64,000 bases of DNA from Flaccisagitta enflata (GCA_965153355.1 OZ231127.1:26288001-26352000), one strand, 5' to 3'; positions 11,575 through 24,854 are shown, numbered from the stretch's first letter. Program-made: numbers and translations. Notes: a model not told the origin generated them from the sequence alone.

Positions 11575-12530
11575 AAGGAGTTTTGCTCAGTTGACGTAAT
11601 GGAAGTCCCCATTTGATGCCGGGGAAAGCGAGAAAATAAGGTGATGTAAGAAGCACTTTAGTAAACATACACATTTTTATTCTACATGCGTAGCTAGTAT
11701 TCCAGATAAAAGTTCTCCCGTATTTCAATGTCTAGACGACATCCACTGTAGCATCCTTTGACATTCGTTATTGCGGGGTTCAACTGAACAAAGGCAAAAT
11801 CCGAGTTTTTACTGATCCGGATCAAGCCCAAAATACGAATCAAACTCATTCATAACGCATTATGATTGTTGAATTATTCAAAGATGAAACGCACCCACTG
11901 TACTGCATTAATACTGACGCACTAAGATTGCCAGTTCATGTTTTAATGGGAAAGAAAATGGAGATTTGAAAAATGGTGTGCAAACAACGAATGGATTTTC
12001 TCCCTACGATGAACTCACTTTAATCCTTTCAAAATTGGGTTCATGCTGAGTTTCTCTTTAATATTTGCAGATTGTTTCATACTTATTGCTGTTTGCCTAG
12101 TCACATAGATTATTTGCTTGCTTTTCACACACCCAAGAGTAAAGGAAATCCGCCTCAAGTGGATATGAAAAAAGTAGTCCCTCATGTCATTTCTTACACT
12201 GTACTGTAATTCCCCAATTGGCAATAACAAAAATCCGCCTACAAAAACTATGATTGGTACGAGATTGCGGGCCTCAACAGTATTTCTTTTTTCCTTTTTG
12301 CTACGCGAGTCGTGGGTTTAACCGATACAAATTTACAAAGATATCACTTGATCTACCTCCATATAAAATGGCAGGTAGTTACCTGCGGTCGTATGGAGGC
12401 AAAGAGGTTCTCCATCGAAAATGGATAAAAACAGTGATATAAATACCTGTTTTTGTACCACTGAATTATGGCATTTTTGCGGAATTTCGATGAATTATGA
12501 CCGCTTTTATGCGTATGATGAATGCTTACT
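11575..12530. other. Non-coding part of copy A
   Basis: This is closely matched in copy B (29,820-30,710). The short ORF around CATGTTTTAATGGGAAAG is broken differently in the two copies and shows amino-acid changes, so I do not call it a gene. Confidence 0.5.
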
Positions 12531-12730
12531 CTCAAGCATAATGCTTACTCTCAAGCATTATGGAGTGATGACGTGGATGAATTGCCCCGGTGTGAACAGA
12601 GTCTCTTTGTTCAACAATTTTCATCTCCTTTCTCTTGAGCTCTCGGCTCTCAGAGTCGACATTCATTGTAAGAAAAAAAAACGTGAATAAACTAAAAGGA
12701 GAGCAAAGGAAGAAAGCTAAAGGGCACGTG

Positions 12731-12930
12731 AAGAAAGAGATGCGAGGACACAATATCGTTGCGGAGGGGTGGGCCTCAGCCTCAACTCCACCACCCAACC
12801 CCCCTCCCACACACTCACACACACTGACACACAATGGCGTTTTTCACAATTTCAACTCGAGCATGATGGATGGACCGACGGAAGACGGAAGGACGGACAA
12901 AGCCTCTTATAGAGTTGTGAGTCCGTAACT
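12731..12930 (+). mobile_element. HINE-like element, degenerate
   Basis: The 5' part contains GTTGCGGAGGGGTGGGC. The 3' part has a GGACCGACGGAAGACGG tract, AAAGCCTCTTATAGAG, and a weakened hairpin AGTTGTGAGTCCGTAACT (12,913-12,930). It is shared with copy B (about 30,907-31,085), where the hairpin end has been lost. Confidence 0.65.
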
Positions 12931-12987
12931 GAAAATAGGGGGGGAGGGAAACGATACTTGATGACTTTTACTAACCGTAGAAAAGAA

Positions 12988-13103
<116 letters not shown>

Positions 13104-13199
13104 GACAGAGAAACAGAGAGAGACAGAGAGAGAGAGGGAAATAAAGACAGTGTCACCGCCAGCCATTGAGACAGTGACAGGAGGAAAAAGATATGAATA

Positions 13200-14940
13200 C
13201 AGGAAGATGTTCTAAAAAGAAAAGAAAAAATTATATAAGCTTAGCGGTTATGCGGCTGGTTTGGGTCGAGCACATACCTCCTCATTTTTTTGCAATTCCA
13301 AACACAAATTTTGCGGGCAAAAGCGGAGAAAAAAAAGCTTTTTTTTCAAAACCGCCCTCGAGGCATCGAAACTCGAATTTTTGAAGTCATTTTTTATTCG
13401 GTGAAGCAACAGACCAAAACAAATCAGAGATGGAACTGCGGAGATAAACAGAAATTGTTAATGGAAACGCTAAAATCGATGAGACGGTTAACGACTTGTT
13501 TGTGCCATCATATCAACCAGCATTTTTTTAAAAACGCCTGTCTGACGAATGGCCGGTAGGTTCGTCGAGTCGTCAGAAATGCTTACTTTTTTTTTTTTTT
13601 TTTTTTTTGGCTTGTATATCATATATATGTGTGTGTGGGTACGTACGTCCACAGCCTTGTATTCTCGATTCACTATTGGATATATGGCCAATACAAGTCG
13701 TCTTTTTGCCAGCTTTTAAAATGAAAGATAAACCAACGCAATTCACCGATGAACCAATAAACCTTAAGATTACTATCTAGAACATATATATATCGGCGAG
13801 CGTTTGGGGTCATATCACTGCCAAGAATAAAGAAATCATATAAAAATTGGTGAGATTCTGAAACTGCATCGAATTTCTGACCAACCGCGTTCTTGTAGCC
13901 CAATTCGTTTAGAAATGACGGGCAAAACAAAAATGCTACTTCAAATGAAAATGGCTGAAAAATTATATTTCATTTCTTGTCGCTTTTGATACTTGGCCAA
14001 GTGTTTTTTTTCTTTTTGTTAGTTTAAGGTTGTTGTCCGACTTTTAGGCTGCCACAGTGATGCCATAGGATCGCCTTGTCATTCCATGGTCACTCCAAAC
14101 TCGGTTATAGATCTGATGGTTGGTAAGTAAGCAGCTAAGGAGAAGGTTTCGGGCATCGTTTGATATGGATAAAAAAATATCTGCTCTCAAGGTGTGAGGG
14201 AAGACCGCGTCATCCTTTCTCAAAATATCTTTTCAAGAGCAAATGAAGATAATTTTGCCCGTTATTGTTGTTCACAAGATACATACAAATAATCTCAAAG
14301 ATCAAATTATGGTTTTTCTAGTCATTTGATGAATTACCAGCCTGATAATAATCTTGCCGATATACTTTTGTTCTAGATAGTACTAAAGATGGGGGAAATC
14401 TGTTGCAAATGAAACGCGGTACTGCGTATCCAATCGAGCGTGTGAACTTCGTAACGCATTTTCTTCTCAAAGTCAACTTGATAGACATGGTCGCGTGAAT
14501 GAACTTTTGAGAAATGGTAAGTGGCGAGTGAGAACTTCCGCCGCATAAATCAGTCGTCATCCTCGTGAGACGCCGTCAAAAAATGAATTTTTGAATTTAA
14601 CAACATCTATTCAAATACCCATGACAAGAACACAGTCGCAAGGAACGTGAAACATATCGAAGGAGGCATGTTAAGGAGGGGGGAGAAACACGGGGTCTTT
14701 AAATACGCTTCTCGTCTTCACTGAGCGCTTTTTATTTGAAGAGATCTTTTGTCTGTAACGTTCAAGCTGACACCTGTGACATAACAGTTTTTCAAAGGCG
14801 TAGCCCCGCTCCGCTTTTGACAGGCTCCGCCAAGTTGTTCAATCTTTCAGCAATCAGTTTTCAGTGAGGAAAACCTCGCGATTGCATTAACTAGAACAAC
14901 TCATGGCTGATTGATGATTGTACTTTTCTATGAAAGAAAA
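13200..14940. other. Non-coding part of copy A
   Basis: No exon is supported. The stretch contains a poly-T run near 13,587-13,608. Part of it (13,780-14,380) is missing from copy B. Confidence 0.5.
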
Positions 14941-16357
14941 CAAGGCCAACACCTATAAGTCGCGTGCAGGACAAAAATAACTGAACTGACCTGACTCCTT
15001 ATTGTATCTTTTTATTGAAAATCAGACTTAAACGCAACCCAAAACAGACCCAAACCAGACTCAAACCAGACTCAAACCAGACTCAAACCAGACTCAAACC
15101 AGACTCAAACCAGAATTAAACCAGACTTAAACCAAACTTAAACCAGACTTAAACCATACTTATCTTTAATATCATTTTAACCAGCAGACTTAAACCAGCA
15201 GACTTAAACCATTAGACCAGCAGACTTAAACCATTAGGTTTAAACCAGCAGACTTAAACCAGCAGACTTAATCCAGCAGATTTAAACCAGCAGACTTTAA
15301 CCAGCAGACTTAACCCATTAGATTTAAACCAGCAGATTTAAACCAGCAGAATTTAACCATCAGACTTTACCCAGCAGACTTTAACCAGCAGACTTCAACC
15401 AGCAGACTTTAACCAGCAGACTTTAACCAGTAGACTTTGACCAAAAATGACCAAAATGATCAAAATGACCAAAAATGACCAAAAATGACCAAAAATGATC
15501 AAAAATGACCAAAAATGACCAAAAATGACCAAAAATGACCAAAAATGACCAAAATGACCAAAATGACCAAAATGACCAAAATGACCAAAATGACCAAAAA
15601 ATGACCAAAATGACCAAAAATGACCAAAATGACCAAAATGACCAAAATGACCAAAAATGACCAAAAATGACCAAAAATGACCAAAATGACCAAAATGACC
15701 AAAAATGACCAAAAATGACCAAAATGACCAAAATGACCAAAAATGACCAAAAATGACCAAAAATGACCAAAAATGACCAAAAATGACCAAAAATGACCAA
15801 AAATGACCAAAAATGACCAAAAATGACCAAAAATGACCAAAATGACCAAAAATGACCAAAAATGACCAAAATGACCAAAATGACCAAAATTGATCAAAAA
15901 TGATCAAAAATGATCAAAAATGATCAAAAATGACCAAAATTGACCAAAAATGACCAAAAATGACCAAAATTAATCAAAAATGATCAAAAATGACCAAAAT
16001 GACCAGAATGACCAAAACTGACCAAAAATGACCAAAATGACCAAAAATGACCAAAATAACCAAAAATGACCAAAAATGACCAAAAATGGCCCAAAATGGC
16101 CCAAAATGACAAAAAATGATCAAAAATGACCAAAAATGACCAAAAATGACCAAAATGACCAAAAATGACCAAAAATGACTAAAAGCAACCAATTATTCTC
16201 AAAAACAACAAAAAATGACTCAAGATAACTCCAGACGACCCAAAAGGACACAAAAAAGCAAAGTGTTACGGACCGACGGACCGACGGACCGACGGACCGA
16301 CGGACCGACCGACCGACCGACTGACGGAGCGGGTTGTAGAGTCGCGTGCACGCGACT
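14941..16357 (+). mobile_element. Giant HINE-like element H2 with internal arrays
   Basis: The element begins CAAGGCCAACACC and ends in a perfect 18-bp palindrome AGTCGCGTGCACGCGACT at 16,340-16,357, followed by an A-run. The 5' subterminal AGTCGCGTGC (14,958-14,967) is the reverse complement of the last 10 bp. Inside are an 11-bp AAACCAGACTC array (15,050-15,115), an AAACCAGCAGACTT array (15,180-15,430), a TGACCAAAA array (15,437-16,180) and a (GACCGACG) tract. Copy B has an empty site near 32,285-32,300, where ATGAATGAAAA joins an A-rich AATAAAATGAATG. Confidence 0.82.
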
Positions 16358-18113
16358 AAAAAAATGAATGTCTGATCGAAATTGGTCCCGTGTGACTAAC
16401 GGATGAATGTATAAATGAGCCGAGGCGAGGCGTAATTATCATCAACCATTAGAATGATGTTGACGAAAGTATGACGGACGGACGGATGGACAGATGGACG
16501 GACGGACAGATGCAATCGTGCTGAGTCGCACGTAGAAAGAGTTTGAACCGAACACTTTATGTCTAAGTGGCTTTTTATTGAAAATCAGACTTAAACGCAA
16601 CCCAAAACAGACCCAAACCAGACTCAAACCAGACTCAAACCAGACTCAAACCAGACTCAAACCAGACTCAAACCAGAATTAAACCAGACTTAAACAAAAC
16701 TTAAACCAGACTTAAACCATACTTACACATCTTTAATATCATTTTAACCAGCAGACTTAAACCAGCAGACTTAAACCATTAGACCAGCAGACTTAAACCA
16801 TTAGGTTTAAACCAGCAGACTTAAACCAGCAGACTTAATCCAGCAGATTTAAACCAGCAGACTTTAACCAGCAGACTTAACCCATTAGATTTAAACCAGC
16901 AGATTTAAACCAGCAGAATTTAACCATCAGACTTTACCCAGCAGACTTTAACCAGCAGACTTCAACCAGCAGACTTTAACCAGCAGACTTTAACCAGTAG
17001 ACTTTGACCAAAAATGACCAAAATGATCAAAATGACCAAAAATGATCAAAAATGACCAAAAATGATCAAAAATGACCAAAAATGACCAAAAATGACCAAA
17101 AATGACCAAAAATGACCAAATGACCAAAATACCAAAATGATTAAAAAATCAAAATGACCAAAATGACCAAAAATGACCAAAATGACCAAAATAACTAAAA
17201 TGACCAAATAATAAAATAATAAAATGACCAAAATGATCAAAATGATCAAAATGACCAAAATGACCAAATGACCAAAAATGACCAAAAATGACCAAAAATG
17301 ACCAAAAATGACCAAAAATGACCAAAAATGACCAAAAATGACCAAAAATGACCAAAAATGACCAAAAATGACCAAACATGACCAAAATGACCAAAATGAC
17401 CAAAATGACCAAAATGACCAAAATGACCAAAATTGATCAAAAATGATCAAAAATGATCAAAAATGATCAAAAATGACCAAAATTGACCAAAAATGACCAA
17501 AAATGACCAAAATTAATCAAAAATGATCAAAAATGACCAAAATGACCAGAATGACCAAAACTGACCAAAAATGACCAAAATGACCAAAAATGACCAAAAT
17601 AACCAAAAATGACCAAAAATGACCAAAAATGGCCCAAAATGGCCCAAAATGACAAAAAATGACCAAAAATGACCAAAAATGACCAAAAATGACCAAAATG
17701 ACCAAAAATGACCAAAAATGACTAAAAGCAACCAATTATTCTCAAAAACAACAAAAAATGACTCAAGATAACTCCAGACGACCCAAAAGGACACAAAAAA
17801 GCAAAGTGTTACGGACCGACGGACCGACGGACCGACGGACCGACGGACCGACCGACCGACCGACTGACGGAGCGGGTTGTAGAGTCGCGTGCACGCGACT
17901 AAAAAAATGAATGTCTGATCGAAATTGGTCCCGTGTGACTAACGGATGAATGTATAAATGAGCCGAGGCGAGGCGTAATTATCATCAACCATTAGAATGA
18001 TGTTGACGAAAGTATGACGGACGGACGGATGGACAGATGGACGGACGGACAGATGCAATCGTGCTGAGTCGCACGTAGAAAGAGTTTGAACCGAACACTT
18101 TATGTCTAAGTGG
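15008..18113 (+). repeat. Tandem duplication of a ~1.55-kb block
   Basis: Positions 15,008-16,570 recur as 16,571-18,113, each beginning CTTTTTATTGAAAATCAGAC. The block covers most of H2 plus 213 bp of its 3' flank, so H2's hairpin end is present twice (16,340-16,357 and 17,883-17,900) and its 5' end only once. The duplication therefore happened after H2 inserted. The TGACCAAAA arrays differ in length between the two units. Confidence 0.93.
16435..16520 (+). repeat. ATTAGAATGATGTTG/GACGG repeat unit
   Basis: CAACCATTAGAATGATGTTG, then GGACGGACGGATGGACAG, then a GCTGAGTCGCACGTAGAAAG end form a second short family with a tetranucleotide tract. Copies lie at about 17,980-18,080 and 32,375-32,490. 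Confidence 0.6.
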
Positions 18114-18128
18114 CATGAGAATCGATGG

Positions 18129-18340
18129 GTAGTACAGTTAAACCCCGCACTAACGGACCAGCTTTTAACGGAATAGCTTTTAACGGAATTTCGCACGCCC
18201 ATAATGCTAATTTTTTTGTCCCATCAACCTTTTCTCTTTTATTTCTTTTATTAGCCCTGACAGAAGTCCGTTTATAACAGAAATGCATCGCTAGTCCCTT
18301 GAATCCCGTTGGAGTGGAATTTTACAGTATACGGTATACC
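18129..18340. mobile_element. MITE with TACAGTT-AACCCCGC ends, copy A
   Basis: The left end is TACAGTTAAACCCCGCACTA; the right part contains CCCGTTGGAGTGGAATTTTA with inverse similarity. Such ends resemble pogo/Tigger-type MITEs. The counterpart in copy B is at 32,543-32,745, so it predates the duplication. Confidence 0.6.
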
Positions 18341-18914
18341 TTACCGATGGCATTTCCAACCACGTTGACTTCATTTTGTATTAAGACAGCGATGATTTCT
18401 CCCAAACAAAACAGTGAAAGCCATTTTGCCAGCCAAATCTGGTTATTTGTTGCTTTAACAAAGCTTAGATTTACTGCGCGGCCAAGAGCCTATCAGTACG
18501 TTTGTTTTGTACGGTTTTCAACGTGTAACGTAAATCGTCTCATTTTATCCTCAACGCATAAAAAAAGCAAGAGTACAAGGCTTTAACAATGGCTCGAACA
18601 ATTCCAGGTCATTGCGCCAGAGTGTAAAAGTGAGGAACAAAGAGAAAGGAACGCGATAGTCCGTCGATGGTAAAGCCAGAGAAGTGAGAGAACAGAAGAG
18701 AAGGAAAAGTGAGGCAACAGAAAGATCCGTGGGGAGCGAGTGGAAAGAGCCGCAGAAGTGTGAGATAACGAAGGTCGAATTTTCGTGGGGTAAAAAGTAA
18801 TGGGATGGGAGGGGGGGGGGTGAGAAGGGGGCTGGGTTCGATCAAAATTATCCACCACTACCACCAATCCACCATTTGTACCTTCGTTTGTATGCCATTG
18901 CATAATTTTAGGAA

Positions 18915-19076
18915 AACAAGTGACGCGGGGTCACAATATTGTTGCGGACGGGTGGGCGGGGGCATCCAACCCCCATCCACACTCAACATTCAACTCGATC
19001 ACCATGACCGACGGACGGACCAATGGACGGACCAACGGAAGTACAAAGCCTCTTATAGAGTTGCGTGTCCGCAACT
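18915..19076 (+). mobile_element. HINE-like element H15
   Basis: The 5' region has GTTGCGGACGGGTGGGCGGG. The 3' end has AAAGCCTCTTATAG and the hairpin AGTTGCGTGTCCGCAACT (19,059-19,076), followed by AAAAA. GTTGCGGAC (18,941-18,949) is the reverse complement of GTCCGCAAC in the 3' arm. Confidence 0.75.
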
Positions 19077-19229
19077 AAAAAGAGAAAAAACCTGGGGATA
19101 AAGTGGGGAAAAAGGAAAGCGTAAAAGAAAAGAGAGACCAGTGGCTGTCGCCAAACATGTGAATTGCAGGTGCAATTGACAACATGTTTAGTGCAAATAC
19201 ATAAATTTTATTTTGTAATACTAAAACAA

Positions 19230-20178
19230 GAAGTGAGAACATAGGATGAGGAAATAATAGAGAAATAAAAGCCATATTTATGTTGAGAAAGACAAGGGAA
19301 GAACTGAAGAACATTACCCATATTCATTAAGGGAGAGAGAAGGGAAAAACAGAGAAACAAAAGCCATACTGATAAAATGAAAAACAAGGGAAGAACTGAA
19401 AAATATAACCCATATTTATATAGGGAAAGACAAGACAAGACAAAGAGGAGCTGAAATATACACATGTATTCATATGGGGAAAACAAGGGAATGACAGAGA
19501 AAAAATGCCATATTGATATAAGGTAAGACAAAGAAAAACTGAAAAACATTACCCATGTTCATACAGGGAAAGACAAGAGATGAACAGAGAAACAAAAGCC
19601 ATAATGAAATAGGAAAGACAAGGGAAGAGTTGAAAAACATTACCCATATTCATATAGGGAAAGACAAGGGTAGAACAGAGAAACAAAAACCATATTGATG
19701 TAGGGGAAGACAAGGGAAAAACTAAAAAACATTACCCATATTCATACGGGGAAAGACAAGGGAAGAACAAAAAAACAAAAGCCATATTGATGTAGGGGAA
19801 GACAAGGGAAGAGCTGAAAAACATTTCCTATATTCATATAGGGAAAGACAAGGGAAGAACAGAGAAACAAAAGCCACATTGATGTAGGGGAAGACAAGGG
19901 AAGAACTGAGAAACATTAGCCATATTCATACAGGGAAAGACAAGGGAAGATCAGAGAAACAATAGCCATACTGATGTAGGGGAAAACAAGGGAAGAACTG
20001 AAAAACATTACCCATATTCATACAGGGAAAGACAAGGGAAGATCAGAGAAACAAAAGCCATATTGATGTAGGGGAAGACAAGGGAAGAACTGAGAAACAT
20101 TACCCATATTCATACAGGGAAAGACAAGGGAAGATCAGAGAAACAAAAGCCATACTGATTTAGGGGAAGACAAGAGAA
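19230..20178. repeat. 46/92-bp higher-order satellite
   Basis: The repeat has a 92-93 bp period set by recurrences of CCCATATTCATA near 19,641, 19,733, 19,825, 19,917, 20,010 and 20,103. Each unit is a dimer of two ~46-bp monomers. One monomer begins CATATTCATACAGGGAAAGA and the other CATATTGATGTAGGGGAAGA. The left third is more degenerate than the right third. It lies between the two segmental copies and is absent from both. Confidence 0.92.
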
Positions 20179-20869
20179 CAAGGCTGGATCCATCCAGTCA
20201 CGTATGGGTAGATAGGGCAAGAAAGGACTTTTTCGCATTTTTTTAGTAGCTGACACGCGACTATACACCTTGCCGTGTCGGTTGTTAGGTCGGTTGGTCC
20301 GTCCGCCCATCACATATGTGAATTCCGAGCGGTTTTTGGGCAGCGGCCCCAAAGGGAACGATGTCCTGTAGAACACAGGGGACTTCCGTTCGTTCATTCG
20401 TTTATCCATTTGTCCCCCCCAGGCCCTCTCAGGCCTGGAATCTGACCTCTTAGGCCTTAAATCTGCCCTCTCAGGCCCTTCATCTGGCCTTTCAGGCCTG
20501 AAATTTGCTCTCTCAGGCCTTGAATCTGCCCTCTCAGGCCGGAAATCTGCTCTCTCAGGCCTTGAATCTGCCCTCTCAGATTCAGGGCCTGGCAGGGCAG
20601 ATTTCAGGCCTGAGGCTGAGTTCTATAGAACATTGTCCCCTTTGGAGCTGCTGCCCTGATTCCTCTCATTCTGATTCACAACCAAGCAAAGCAGGGCAAC
20701 GGGTATCGCTGACCATATATAGCCCTTGGGCGACTGGTTGCATTACTGCTCCTGCCCCACCTTCCGCGACTGGATTGCCGTGTATCCGGCCTTGTCCAAC
20801 TCGATGACCCTCAATGGACCAACGGACGGACGTAGACCACACCTTTTACATAGTTGCTAGTCCGCAACT
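20179..20869 (+). mobile_element. HINE-like element interrupted by another (H10)
   Basis: The 5' end AACAAGGCTGGATCCATCC is at 20,179 and the hairpin end AGTTGCTAGTCCGCAACT at 20,852-20,869. Between them, in a T-run (GCATTTTTT), sits a complete element in reverse orientation (20,245-20,794). Confidence 0.72.
20245..20794 (-). mobile_element. Nested compound HINE-like element H9
   Basis: In minus orientation the element ends at AGTAGCTGACACGCGACT (20,245-20,262) and starts at the inverse of GTGTATCCGGCCTTG (20,781-20,794). It carries the inner module with a TTTTTGGGCAGCGGCCCC arm (from 20,333), a 21-bp CTCTCAGGCCTTGAATCTGCC array (20,420-20,600), and a degraded opposite arm near 20,635. Confidence 0.72.
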
Positions 20870-22329
20870 AAAAAGAGAGAAACTGCGCGTGAGAGAGAGA
20901 GAAAGTTGAGTGTGTGTTTGCTGGACAGATGACAACGCGAGTTTTAATATGATTTTTTGAACTGTAGTCTGATGGCACATTAACACTAGGCAATCTGCAT
21001 CTACTCAGATAAACTAGTGGTAGATAGCTGGCTGATTGTAAAGCTGCCTGGTGATGAAGAAATATCATACCTGTAAGTAAATATTTTTGCAATTTTGGGA
21101 CTAAATGCTCAATCTTTCACAAAATTTTATCAGAGATGAATCATATGTATGTGTTAATAGTTAAAAAATAATGATACTGGTAAAAACTCTGGCCCTTAGG
21201 CATCGATTTATTGAATTCAGACTTATCTACTTACTTCCACTTAAAAACCACAAAAAGTTTTTAGAAACCATGGCTTTCAAGTTAAAATAATGGAGTTTTG
21301 GTAACACCATCACAGCCTGCTAACACTGTGGTTTACTTCCACTTAAAATTTCATCAAAAACCGACTAGATTTAATATGGTTTTTTTTAAGTTTGTTTATC
21401 GATTCTTAGTAAATTCTTATGTGTGTACATTGAATTTCTGATCTGCTGACTAGCACTTTTAAAAATTCTAGCATTCTCAAACTATTTATATCATATCATT
21501 GATTTTTTCAGTGATGCTTAATGATACTGAAAAGTAACTTCAGTAAAAATTTCAGCACTCTTGGTGAATTTTCAAAGGATTTATGAGCAATAGAAGTAAC
21601 TGTTCGGTTTTTTTTTGCCATAGTTAAATAGCTTAAGATTAAAACTAGAACATGTATACATGAACATGGACGTAAATATGTATATATGGACATGAGCACC
21701 TAAACGAACGTGATTCAACCCCATCACGCGTTATTCAGCGTTAGTGATACCATTTGCCCAATGCCTACTACACAAACATCTCAGCTGATGTCCAATCGCA
21801 ATCATCCATGTTTTGATATTTACTCAAAAGTCTAGTCTAGTCTCATTGTCACTAAGGAAATGGATGAATGAATGACTAAATGAATGAATGAATGGAAAAG
21901 CCCTCTCAGTCGTGCGTTTCACCACAGCTCATTGCCATATTGGCGCCTAAAATAGATTGTCGCTGTTGAATGAACTAGAGGTAAACGAGTGTTCGTCGAG
22001 TGGCACTTGAAAATTGCGCGCATGAAAAAATCCCCGCCATCTTTTTTTTCTTTTTGCTTGCTTTCTTTCTTCTCTTTCTAGACATTTTCGAGTCAAAAGT
22101 TGGAGGCCTTGAGTCGAAGAGGAAAGAATGAAAAGACTGGAAGAAGGAAAGAAAGAATTTCCGTGTTTGTTGGTGTATGTAAACCGGATTTGAAACTGGC
22201 CGTGAGGCTGAATGAGAGGCTGTAAAAGGTCGTGTCAGAGGTCGCTGATCTGTTTTTGAGAAGTTTGACTCTTTGGAGCGCCGATACCCAGTTTACACAC
22301 CAACAACCTGAATTTTTATTGGCGCGAAC

Positions 22330-23130
22330 AAGTGTTGGGAAAGTCGGCGGAGAGGAAAGAGGAAAATAAAGAGGAGGAATGAGGAAGAGGAGGAGGTTGA
22401 TGAGGAAAAAAAGAAGAGGAAAACAGAAAATGAAAAAAGAAACATTAGAAAAGTGAGGAGAAGAAGAGGAAGAAGAAGGAAGAGACGGAGAAGAAAAAGA
22501 AAAAGAAGAGAGAGAAAAATAGGAAAAAGAAAAAGAAGAGAAAGAAAAAGAAGAGAAAGAAAAAGAAAAAAAAGAAGCTGAAGCAGCAGAAGCAGCAGAA
22601 GCAGCAGAAGCAGCAGAAGCAGATGAAGATGAAGATGAAGATGAAGAATAAGAAGAAGAATAAGATGAACAAGCAGAAGATGAATAAGAAGAAGTATATG
22701 ATGAAGAAGAATAAGAATAAAATGTTAAATAAATAAATGTTAGCGTATAAATAAATAAAATATTAAATGATAAAATAAAATAAATAACATTTAAATAGTT
22801 ATGAACAAAATAGTTGAAGAAGAAATAAATAGTTAATAAATAATAGATTAAAATTAAATAGTTGTAACAGGTTGTAATAGTTATTAGACAAGAAGAAAAA
22901 TAAATAATAGGTTAAAGAAATAGAAGGAGAAAAAGAAGAAGAAATAGAAGGAGAAAAAGAAGAATAAATAGAAGGAGAAAAAGAAGGATAAATAGAAAGA
23001 GAAAAAGAAAAAGAAATAGAAGGAGAAAAAGAAGGAGAAATAGAAGTAGAAAAAGAAAATAAATAAATAAATAAAGAAGAAGAAGAAGAAGAAGAAGAAG
23101 AAGAAGAAGAAGAAGAAGAAAATAGATAAA
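22330..23130. repeat. Purine-rich tract with 24-bp minisatellite
   Basis: The GAA/GCAGAA tract of copy A is here extended by AAATAAATA-rich sequence and, at 22,915-23,060, by a ~24-bp repeat of the type AAATAGAAGGAGAAAAAGAA. A pure (GAA)n run ends it at 23,076-23,120. Confidence 0.9.
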
Positions 23131-24021
23131 AACAAGTCATCCAACGATCGCACATGGTCCCTGACAGTTCCTGTTTGGAGTGATTAGTGAAGAATTGAGG
23201 AGAGAGGGTGAAGTGGGGTCTCAGCGGCCAGATGTCCCAGATTGTATGAATTTCAACATCCTGATATAAAATATTTCTGAGGCCTCCCAGAGTAAACTTT
23301 CCATGTTATTCAATGGGAATTTTGCACATGGTACCCGATGCCCTTCTTGATTATGAAGAATTGGAGGAGAGAGGTATGGCCCTTAAAGGCTGGGATGTCC
23401 TGTACATTGGCCAGGGGTGAATTTCAAGACGTCCTGAGAGGGCACATTTGAAGCCCAGTAGCAACTTCTTCTCCATGTTATTCCAAGGATCGCACATGGT
23501 CAGCAGTACCTGATGCCCTGCTTGGAGTGATTAGCTGAAGAAGATAAGTGGGAGCAGGGCAGCGGCCGGAAAGGGCCGATATCCTGTAAGACACAGGGGT
23601 GAATTTCCAGACATCCTTAGGGGGCATATTTGAGGCCTTGGTAGCAACTTTCCATGTTATTCTCTCTTCAATTTCTCGTCAATTTACCATGTTATTCAAT
23701 AGGAATTTTGCATTTTTTCAATTTCTTGTCAATTTACCATGTTATTCATTGGAAATTTTACATTTTTCTCAATCTTCATTATTTTCTATGTTATTCAATG
23801 GGAATCATGCAATTTTTCACTTTTTTTTGTTAATTTTCTATGTTATTCAATGGAAAGTTTGTATTCTGTCAATTTCCCATGTTATTCAAATTTCAATGGG
23901 AATTTGAGGCTTGAGAAGCTTCGGGAGGGGTTGGGGACGTACGGACGGACGGACGTACGGACATCTGGAAATTCAATCCAGTGTCCTACAGGACATCGGC
24001 CCTTTGGGGCCGCTGCCCAAC
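23131..24021. mobile_element. GCGGCC-arm compound element (B2)
   Basis: The arms GGGCAGCGGCCGGAAAGGGC (23,557 onward) and CATCGGCCCTTTGGGGCCGC (to 24,018) are inverted. Between them lies a minisatellite of CCATGTTATTCAATGGGAAT-type units (23,650-23,900) and a (GGAC) tract. The left part holds extra degraded arm copies. It is absent from copy A. Confidence 0.7.
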
Positions 24022-24480
24022 AGGAACAAAAAGAAATGGAAAGAGAAATGATAAAAACAAAGAAAAATCAAAAAGAAAAAAAAATAAGTATGTAGAACCA
24101 CATCAGCAATTGAGACAAAGACGCAACAACAAGATTAAGCAGGAGAAAAATGCAGAAAGGAAACAGGAAGACAAAAGGGGCAAAAGAAATAGGATGAAGG
24201 TGGTAATGATGATGATGACAAAGGTGAGAAGGAAAAGAATCAATGAGAAAAAGTAAAGACGTGAGAGACAGTGAGAGACGGTGAAAGACGGATGTAAAGT
24301 CACCAAAGGAAGACAAATCGTAAAAGAAAGACAGGAATAACAAGTACCTCGGGGATTGTCACGTGTGTGCGTGGGCAGACTGAAGACACCGCTAAGCACA
24401 TAGAAAACACATACGGACACGGACGCCAACATTGACATGAAATGGTGCGCAAACACACAAACACACGCACAGACGCACAA

Positions 24481-24580
<100 letters not shown>

Positions 24581-24854
24581 CCCCACACGCCAACAAACAA
24601 ACAAACAAAAACAAAATAACAAAAAAATGAACAAACAAACAAACTCATACACACACAAGGACACCAACATCAACTGATTAAGTTCTACGCGGAATCATGC
24701 GCTGACAGAAAAACGCTTTTAATATACACATTTCGAAGAAAAAAACTGATAACAAAAGTATGAAGGACGCATCCATTAAAACTAAAATTATAAAAGAATT
24801 CGAAGGACGCCTACGTTATCTGCCAATTTTATTTTTCTGTTTCACGATTTGCAG

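Noticed and set aside
11850-11970. Short ORF MIVELFKDETHPL... shared by both segmental copies
   Set aside because: The upstream frame is disrupted by an indel in copy A and the shared part has several amino-acid changes, so there is no sign of constraint.
15395-15907. Long minus-strand ORF of repeating VIFGHFWSFL
   Set aside because: It is the translation of the 9-bp TGACCAAAA array. The minus strand of the unit (TTTTGGTCA) has no stop in any frame, so all three frames stay open.
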